Positions 58,573 through 64,000 of a stretch of DNA of 64,000 nucleotides are shown here, piece by piece. The DNA is from Cryobacterium algoritolerans. GTDB lineage: Bacteria > Actinomycetota > Actinomycetes > Actinomycetales > Microbacteriaceae. A model generated the notes under the pieces. It saw only the letters and a program-made list of their open reading frames with translations, did not search any database and had not been told where the DNA came from. The stretch lies in the NCBI RefSeq assembly GCF_004402785.1, contig NZ_SOFP01000047.1, positions 180,439 to 244,438 of the forward strand, written 5' to 3'. How positions within the stretch are numbered: the first letter of the stretch is position 1; each line of letters starts with the position of its first letter. The position numbers and the translations under genes were made by a program.

Positions 58573-59148
58573 ATGAGCGCATCAGTTCTGCTCCGCGCGT
58601 CGCGCCAGAGTCGCGGCATCAGCCAGGCCGATCTCGCCGCCCGCGCCCTCACGAGCCAACCCGACGTGTCATCGATCGAGAGCGGCCGCAGAGTCCCCAC
58701 CGTCGACACCTTGGAACGTCTGTTGCAGCAAACTGGCCACCGTCTCGTCGCAGTGCCCGGCATCGGGCCGGATGCCGTCGACACCGCTGATCGAATCGCG
58801 AGCGCTCTTCGCGGGTCGGGCCGAGATGCCGCACTTCGTGCCTTCCTCGACTACTCGGACCAGCTCGCACGCACGACAGGCGCCGACCGTGTCATCCTGA
58901 CCTTCGTCGAGCCGCCCCCCACCGGGTCCGCCGCGTGGGATGCCGCCCTCGCCGCCGTCGCCGAGCACTGGCTCAGCAAAGGCAAGCTGCCCAAGGCGCG
59001 CTGGATCAACGACCCGAGTCGGTTTCTTCCCAACCCGCAGTCACCGCAGCTCGGCGAGTACGACCTTGAGCCCGACCCGACCAATGTGCCGCTGGCGTTC
59101 CTGCGTCGTAACGTGCTCCTTGAACGAGAAACGCTGGCCAGCGTCTGA
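58573..59148 (+). CDS. XRE-family HTH protein, antitoxin-like
   Basis: The 191-residue protein has an N-terminal HTH (LLRASRQSRGISQADLAARALTSQPDVSSIESGRRVPTVDTLERLL) and a C-terminal domain of unknown type. ATG at 58573 lies behind GGAGAGG; ATG 58549 is an alternative. The stop overlaps the nucleotidyltransferase start (TGATG). It likely binds the upstream inverted repeat and neutralises the partner. Confidence 0.8.
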   Translation: MSASVLLRASRQSRGISQADLAARALTSQPDVSSIESGRRVPTVDTLERLLQQTGHRLVAVPGIGPDAVDTADRIASALRGSGRDAALRAFLDYSDQLARTTGADRVILTFVEPPPTGSAAWDAALAAVAEHWLSKGKLPKARWINDPSRFLPNPQSPQLGEYDLEPDPTNVPLAFLRRNVLLERETLASV

Positions 59149-59720
59149 TGGCCGGCCCACTCGATCTCAATGACCTGGTTTCGGGTCTTCGTGAAGTCGT
59201 GAAGCGAGCGCATGAGGCCGGCATCCGTGACGTGTCTATCCGGATCGTCGGCGGAGCCGCGCTCCGGATCGCCTACTTCGAACGTGCGACGACCGCCGAC
59301 ATTGACGCCCAGATCCAACCGCTTGACCAGCTCGAGCCCATCATCAGGCAGATCGCCAGTGAACGGGATTGGCCGGCCGACTGGCTCAATGACAAAGCGA
59401 CCATATTTATCCCACGCTGGGGGCGCTCAGTCGAATGGGAATCCCTCTTCGACGACGAGAACGTGTCCATCTGGATCGCACCCGTCGAAGCTCTGCTGGC
59501 GATGAAGCTCAACGCCGCGCGGCCCGGACGCGACACCGAAGACATCGTTCACCTCCTCGTCCTGAACGACATCCACACCGTCGCCGCCGCAGAGCAGCTC
59601 TTCGAGGATTTCTATCCAGGAGACGGTCTGACCGAACGCGCCGTCCTGCTCCTAGAACGCATCTTCGCCAAGGGCCTTCCCGATCGACCGTCAGCTCCGC
59701 CACGCGCTGATTTTTCCTGA
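59148..59720 (+). CDS. nucleotidyltransferase-fold toxin-like protein (DUF6036/AbiEii-like)
   Basis: The 190-residue protein has the nucleotidyltransferase pattern IVGGAALRIAYFERATTADIDAQ (GG...DxD) and a later VEALLAMKLNAARPGRDTEDIVHLL, seen in AbiEii- and MNT-type toxins that modify tRNA or antitoxins. It is coupled to the XRE gene. Family assignment is by pattern and a toxin role is inferred from the pairing. Confidence 0.75.
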   Translation: MAGPLDLNDLVSGLREVVKRAHEAGIRDVSIRIVGGAALRIAYFERATTADIDAQIQPLDQLEPIIRQIASERDWPADWLNDKATIFIPRWGRSVEWESLFDDENVSIWIAPVEALLAMKLNAARPGRDTEDIVHLLVLNDIHTVAAAEQLFEDFYPGDGLTERAVLLLERIFAKGLPDRPSAPPRADFS

Positions 59721-59736
59721 TGAAGCACCTCGTTTT

Positions 59737-59781
59737 GTGGCAACAGAATGGCAACACTTGAGGGAAAAATAACCTGATTGA
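59737..59781. repeat. arm-type repeat, copy 2
   Basis: GTGGCAACAGAATGGCAACA-CTT followed by AACCTGATTGA, matching 56427-56470. It lies 80 bases before the duplicated tRNA end. Confidence 0.55.
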
Positions 59782-59859
59782 CACCGATACGATCTGATCA
59801 TAATGTGCAATCAATCCGGACGTTCCCTAAATCGGAAAGGCGGCGAAAGGGCTCACTTC

Positions 59860-59905
59860 GCCCTCCGGAGGCAGGGGCGGCAGTTCGAAGCTGCCTGGGG
59901 GCACA
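59860..59905 (+). other. attR-like end: duplicated 3' half of tRNA-Arg
   Basis: 45 of 46 bases match 29908-29953. The 5' half of a tRNA is missing, so this is not a functional gene. The mismatch breaks one T-stem pair. Downstream (59927-59956) CGGACTTTTGCCACC and TAGTTCGGACA reappear, so the similarity continues in patches beyond the tRNA. Confidence 0.85.
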
Positions 59906-60044
59906 CTTGTCACAAGCCGAGCTAGTTCGGACTTTTGCCACCTAGTTCGGACAAACTGCGTGGCCATGCTCCCCTGATGTATGCCAGATGGCTTGAATCG
60001 ATTGTGCGCCGGCGACCGTGGCCCAAGGGGGGTTTACTGACCAT

Positions 60045-61106
60045 ATGAACGTCTTCCCGTTGTGGCTGCTTGTGTTGATCTTCGCCTGCGCGGCCGCGGT
60101 GGTGTGGATTGCGGGTATCCAACTATCCAAGACCACCGACGTCGTGGATGACCGGCTGCATCTGGGGAGCGCGCTCGGCGGACTGATCGTTTTGGCGGTG
60201 GCCACCAATCTTCCCGAGATTGCCATCACTGTCACCGCAGCCGTATCGGGAAATCTGGACATTGCTGTGGGCAACATCCTTGGTGGTATCGCTCTTCAGA
60301 CGGTGGCGATCGTGGTCCTGGACGCGGTCGGCAAACGGGGCACAGGCGCGAATCCGCTAACTCACCGGGCGGCATCGCTCGTGCTGGTTTTGGAGGCCGT
60401 AACTGTAGTGGCCGTACTTTCCGTTGCACTCGCCGGCAGTCAGCTCCCGTTTGATCTGATGTTCGCCCGGTTGACCCCGGACGTGGTGATCATTGCGGCG
60501 TTGTGGATCGTAGGTCTGGTGCTCGTGCGCCGTGCTGGCAAGCATTTGCCATGGCACGAGGACGGTCGTTCCCCCGGATCCACCCCTCATCATCCCGGCA
60601 TCGACGTCGGCCGCCTCAGTCGCCGCACAAAGACCGACCGACGGGGAAAGTGACCCTGATTTTCGCAGTCTGCAGCGGCTACTCTGGTCGCCGGTGTTGT
60701 CCTCGAGCGCTCGGGCGAGGCCGCGGCCGGTCAGGTCGAACTCTCGGAGGTGTTGTTCGGGGCGACTGTCCTGGCAGTCGCGACCTCGCTACCGGAAATC
60801 TCGACAGGTCTGCAAGCAATCCGGCAAGGCGATGACAACCTAGCGATCAGTGACATTTTCGGTGGGAACGCGTTCCTGCCCGGGTTGTTCCTGATTGCAA
60901 CCGTCATCTCCGGGCAAGCCGTTCTTCCACACATCGGACCGACCGATATCTACCTCACAGCCCTCGCCGCGTTACTGACGTCCGTGTACATCGTCGGCAT
61001 TATCTTCAGGTCGAAAAAGCAGGTTGTCGGTATCGGCGTTGACTCCCTCATCGTGCTGACCCTCTACCTCATCGGCATCGCCGGTCTCTTCGCGATCACC
61101 GCCTAA
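60045..61106 (+). pseudogene. CaCA-family cation/proton exchanger, frame-broken
   Basis: The first half (to about 60600) has membrane helices and the first alpha repeat (LIVLAVATNLPEIAITVTAA, AVGNILGGIA). The second half (about 60672-61106) has the second repeat (LFGATVLAVATSLPEISTGL, ISDIFGGNAF). Between them the main frame meets TGA at 60651 and 60657, while the expected sequence (GKVTLIFAVCS) continues in another frame for about 40 bases. Two compensating indels explain this; whether the halves are made separately is unknown. Confidence 0.7.
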
Positions 61107-61384
61107 CTTCGCGGCACGAATCAGAAGCTCTCCGACGGCAGGATCGCCCCGCACGCCGCGATGGTGCCCTCCACCACCAGTCTCTACCCCTGAACACGCT
61201 CGCCGAGAAACCAAGATTGTGCGTGAAAACCGAGGTTGGTGCTTACCCGCGACAGCTGACTCGAAGCCAGCTCGCCTCACCCGGAATGCCTTTTTCCTGT
61301 CGCCCGGCGACACGAGTTAGTTCATCTCCGTCTCTGTACCCTGATCCTTCGGCGGGCGCTTCCGCATCCTCTCCGTGATCGTCA
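61107..61384. other. intergenic, nothing recognised
   Basis: About 280 bases after the exchanger gene without a supported gene; the remnant below may extend into it. Confidence 0.4.
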
Positions 61385-61720
61385 CCTTCTGTGAAGAGGA
61401 TGCCTCTCGCGATTCCTCGCCACTTTGATGGACGTCGAAGGAGGAGTTCGATTTCCATGCTGAAGTGTTTGAATTCTTCCCCCAGCGAGTCGGACATGAT
61501 CGTTCGAGCGGTGGCGCGCAGTACCTGGCCTCGATCCGCGCAGGTCGTCGGCGTCGAGACTCGACGAGGGCTCCATGGCTGCGAGCGCCATCACGAGAAG
61601 CAGGTGACTCTGGATCATGTCAACGAGGGCGCCGGCCTTGTCGTAGTACCCGGCGCGACCCTCAAAGCCAATGGTCTCGTCGAAGACGATGTCCACCTCC
61701 TCCGAGTATGACGAGAGTTC
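61385..61720 (-). pseudogene. glucose-6-phosphate dehydrogenase (zwf) remnant
   Basis: Minus-strand sequence encodes SEEVDIVFDETIGFEGRAGY, then YDKAGALVDMIQSHLLLVMA and AMEP, closely matching the middle of G6PD. After SLDADDLR the frame shifts and continues as GQVLRATART, again G6PD-like, then decays (EIELLL, KWRGI). The N-terminal half and the C-terminal third are absent. It overlaps the upstream region of the GH15 gene; zwf and GH15 genes are often neighbours in actinobacteria. Confidence 0.7.
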
Positions 61721-61767
61721 CGATGTGGTTGGGCATGGGCACAGGATGCCTCTGCGAGACTGACGAA

Positions 61768-63555
61768 ATGGCTTTGCGCATCGAGGACTACGCCCTGATC
61801 GGCGACTGCCACACCGCCGGTCTGGTCGGACGGGACGGCAGCATCGACTGGCTCTGCTTCCCCCGGTTCGACTCTCCTTCCATCTTCGGCGCCCTGCTGG
61901 GCACGAAAGATCACGGACGCTGGCTGCTCGCTCCCGCAGGCGAGGTCCTGTCGACATCCCGGCGGTACGAAGAGGACAGTTTCATCCTCGTCACCCGGTG
62001 GGAGACCGCTGACGGCGAGGTGGAGGTCACCGACTTCATGCCCCACGGCGACCGGCGCGCTGATGTGATCCGCCGGGTCACCGGCCTTCGGGGCAGCGTG
62101 CCCATGATGATGGACCTGCGGTTCCGCTTCAACTATGCGGAGGCGCTCCCCTGGGTGCGCCAGGCACCGGACGAACACGGTCACGGGCTTGTGGCGGTCG
62201 CCGGGCCCGATGCCGTGATTATGCGCGGGCCGCAACTGCGAGCGGCCGACCACACTCACGTTGCGGAATTCACCGTCGATGCCGGGGAGAGGGTCGATGC
62301 CTCGATGACCTGGTATCCATCGTACCGCGAGCTCCCCCCGCGGATTGAGGTGGACGACCGCCTTACCGAGACCACCCGCTGGTGGCAGGACTGGGCATCC
62401 CACTGTATCGCCTCGCCGATCTATCACGACGAAGTGCACCGCTCGCTGCTCGTTTTACGCGCTCTCACCCACGAGGACACGGGCGGCATCGTCGCGGCAG
62501 CGACGACAAGCCTCCCCGAGTCATTCGGCGGCCATCGAAACTGGGACTATCGCTACGTCTGGCTGCGCGATGCGTCCCTCACTCTGAACGCGCTGCTCAG
62601 GCACGGATTCCACGCTGAGGCGAATTCGTGGCGCAGATGGCTGCTCCGGGCCGTGGCCGGCGATCCTGGCGACGTGCAGATCATGTACGGCCTCTCCGGT
62701 GAACGTCGCCTCACGGAGCGGGAGGTGGACAGCCTGCCCGGCTACGGCGGAGCCTCCCCGGTGCGGGTAGGGAACGACGCCTGGCGGCAATACCAGGGTG
62801 ATATTTTCGGCGAGGTCATGATCGCCCTTCAATCGGCTCGCGAACTCGGTGTGGCCGAGGACGAATTCTCCTGGCCGCTTCAGCGCGCCCTGATGACCTA
62901 TGTGGAGGAGCACTGGCGGCGCCCCGACAACGGCATTTGGGAGATCCGCGGTCCGCAACGCGATTTCGTGTCATCCCGGGCCATGATCTGGGCCGCATTC
63001 GACTGCGCAGTGCGAGCCGTCACCGACTTCGGGCTGGATGGTCCGGTGAAGCGCTGGATTCACCTGCGAGACGAGGTTCGTACCCAGATCGAATCGCGAG
63101 GTTTTGACAAATCCCGCAACACCTACACCCAGTACTACGGCAGCACCGGAGTGGATGCCTCCCTACTGCTTCTGTCCCAGATCGGCTACGTTGCCGCCGA
63201 TGACCCGCGGATGCTCGGAACCGTCGCGGCCCTCGAGGAGGAGCTGCTGCACGACGGCCTGCTGATGCGGTACCGCACGGAATCGGGAGTGGACGGATTG
63301 CCCGGAGGCGAGCACCCCTTCCTCGCGTGTTCATTCTGGCTGGTGGAGCAGTATGCCCGCAGCGGCCGGGTGGCCGACGCGCGCACCCTGATGGATCGAC
63401 TGGTGAGCTTCTGCAACGACGTGGGTCTGCTCAGCGAGGAATATGACGTCGTCGGTTCACGCCAGGTCGGAAACACTCCGCAGGCGCTCTCCCACCTCGC
63501 ACTCGTGCGCGCGGCTGACGCCATCGCCGAGGCCACGCGGCCAAACCCCCAATAG
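61768..63555 (+). CDS. GH15 glycoside hydrolase (glucoamylase/trehalase-like)
   Basis: The 595-residue protein begins ALRIEDYALIGDCHTAGLVGRDGSIDWLCFPRFDSPSIF, an N-terminal DUF5911 domain, followed by the (alpha/alpha)6 GH15 domain with GGHRNWDYRYVWLRDAS and NGIWEIRGPQRDFVSSRAM, which carry conserved acidic residues. Mycobacterial relatives are trehalases. ATG at 61768 is used; the open frame extends upstream into the zwf remnant. The protein is cytosolic: no signal peptide. Confidence 0.9.
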   Translation: MALRIEDYALIGDCHTAGLVGRDGSIDWLCFPRFDSPSIFGALLGTKDHGRWLLAPAGEVLSTSRRYEEDSFILVTRWETADGEVEVTDFMPHGDRRADVIRRVTGLRGSVPMMMDLRFRFNYAEALPWVRQAPDEHGHGLVAVAGPDAVIMRGPQLRAADHTHVAEFTVDAGERVDASMTWYPSYRELPPRIEVDDRLTETTRWWQDWASHCIASPIYHDEVHRSLLVLRALTHEDTGGIVAAATTSLPESFGGHRNWDYRYVWLRDASLTLNALLRHGFHAEANSWRRWLLRAVAGDPGDVQIMYGLSGERRLTEREVDSLPGYGGASPVRVGNDAWRQYQGDIFGEVMIALQSARELGVAEDEFSWPLQRALMTYVEEHWRRPDNGIWEIRGPQRDFVSSRAMIWAAFDCAVRAVTDFGLDGPVKRWIHLRDEVRTQIESRGFDKSRNTYTQYYGSTGVDASLLLLSQIGYVAADDPRMLGTVAALEEELLHDGLLMRYRTESGVDGLPGGEHPFLACSFWLVEQYARSGRVADARTLMDRLVSFCNDVGLLSEEYDVVGSRQVGNTPQALSHLALVRAADAIAEATRPNPQ

Positions 63556-64000
63556 GACTCAATCAGCCAATAAGAAGAGCCGCTGACCGTCGAGTCGTTC
63601 CTGGCTTACGGCTGCTGACTGGCGCAGGCCTGTTGTCATGACCTGTCGGTGGTGCCAGTCAATGAGCTTCTCCACCGGCCCATCCAGTGGGATATCGAGT
63701 GTTTGGATCCGACAAGCCCGCCAGGCAGGCTGGTGTTGCCCGGGACCGGGCCGACGCCCACCTCCCCGACCTCCACGACCTCCACGACCTCCACGAGAGG
63801 CAGCAGAACGGCCCAGCCTCGCGCCCGCAGTCCAAGCACGACGGTGCCGGACAACGAGGGCGATCGTGTGTGTGATCAACTCTTTGTAGGCCGTTTCGGC
63901 ACAGGAAACCGGCCAAGTTAGCGGCTGGTTTCCTGCCAAAAGAGCGATAAAAATCAGGCCAGGCAATGCCCCTCCACGACGTTGGATTTGGGGAATGCGC
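63556..64000. other. right end of the window, no supported gene
   Basis: 445 bases. ACCTCCACG-type units repeat three to four times at about 63763-63797. Open frames on both strands are low-complexity and show no family. Confidence 0.5.

Noticed and set aside
59860..59905. A second tRNA gene
   Set aside because: Only the 3' half is present and a T-stem pair is broken; it is the att-site duplication.
61465..61767. N-terminal extension of the GH15 protein by about 100 residues
   Set aside because: This part is antisense to the zwf remnant; the family N-terminus begins at MALRIEDYALIG.
63559..63966. Minus-strand 135-residue frame at the right edge
   Set aside because: Composition is Gly/Arg-rich from a short repeat and nothing in it matches a known protein pattern.

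Overview
The window looks like a chromosome segment of a high-GC actinobacterium, most probably of the Microbacteriaceae (Cryobacterium/Leifsonia-like). The reasons are the GC-rich sequence, frequent GTG starts, the order lysA-hom-thrC-thrB-rho-prfA ... prmC-tsaC-wecA-atpI-atpBEFHAGDC, a long disordered insertion in Rho, and many starts placed 6-9 bases after a TANNNT box, the mark of leaderless mRNAs. The genus is an inference; no rRNA is present.

Region 1 (1-29.9 kb) is core chromosome. It holds a partial carboxyethylornithine-synthase-like dehydrogenase, an ogt-tag DNA-repair pair, mdh, yaaA, and the whole F1Fo ATP synthase operon on the minus strand with an atpI-like gene, wecA and tsaC above it. 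prmC follows, separated from prfA-rho by a plus-strand block of cysK, cysE and a 2-oxoglutarate dioxygenase. Next come the threonine/lysine operon lysA-hom-thrC-thrB, argS with an LmeA-like gene, a lipoprotein, and tRNA-Arg(CCG). Short tandem repeats are common here: 15 CTCCAG units beside prfA, repeats after cysE, and repeats inside rho and tsaC.

Region 2 (about 29.9-59.9 kb) looks like a genomic island in the 3' end of tRNA-Arg. The last 44 bases of the tRNA plus two flanking bases (29908-29953) recur with one mismatch at 59860-59905, exactly 29,952 bp away. Near the far end lies a dead tyrosine integrase: an amber stop, the first catalytic Arg changed to His, and the N-terminus lost. Beside it is an XRE/nucleotidyltransferase toxin-antitoxin-like pair. 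The cargo is small stress, transport and regulation modules: a second-type trpS behind a complete Trp attenuator (12-residue leader with three consecutive Trp codons and mutually exclusive hairpins), two MFS exporters (one divergent from an ArsR-type regulator with two perfect operators), acetyltransferases, a MarR/oxidoreductase pair, LysR/SnoaL, WYL/epoxide hydrolase, an ECF42 sigma factor with its DGPF/YciI partner, and a second sigma factor with a membrane partner. A repeat of about 239 bp lies next to the tRNA and again at 50.4 kb, with fragments elsewhere, so the island may have grown by accretion.

Region 3 (59.9-64 kb), beyond the repeat, is decayed chromosome: a frame-broken cation exchanger, a remnant of zwf, and an intact GH15 glucoamylase/trehalase-like gene.

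The strongest leads are the attenuated trpS carried on the island, the island boundaries with their inactivated integrase, the paired ArsR operators, and the repeat family that recurs at the island edges.
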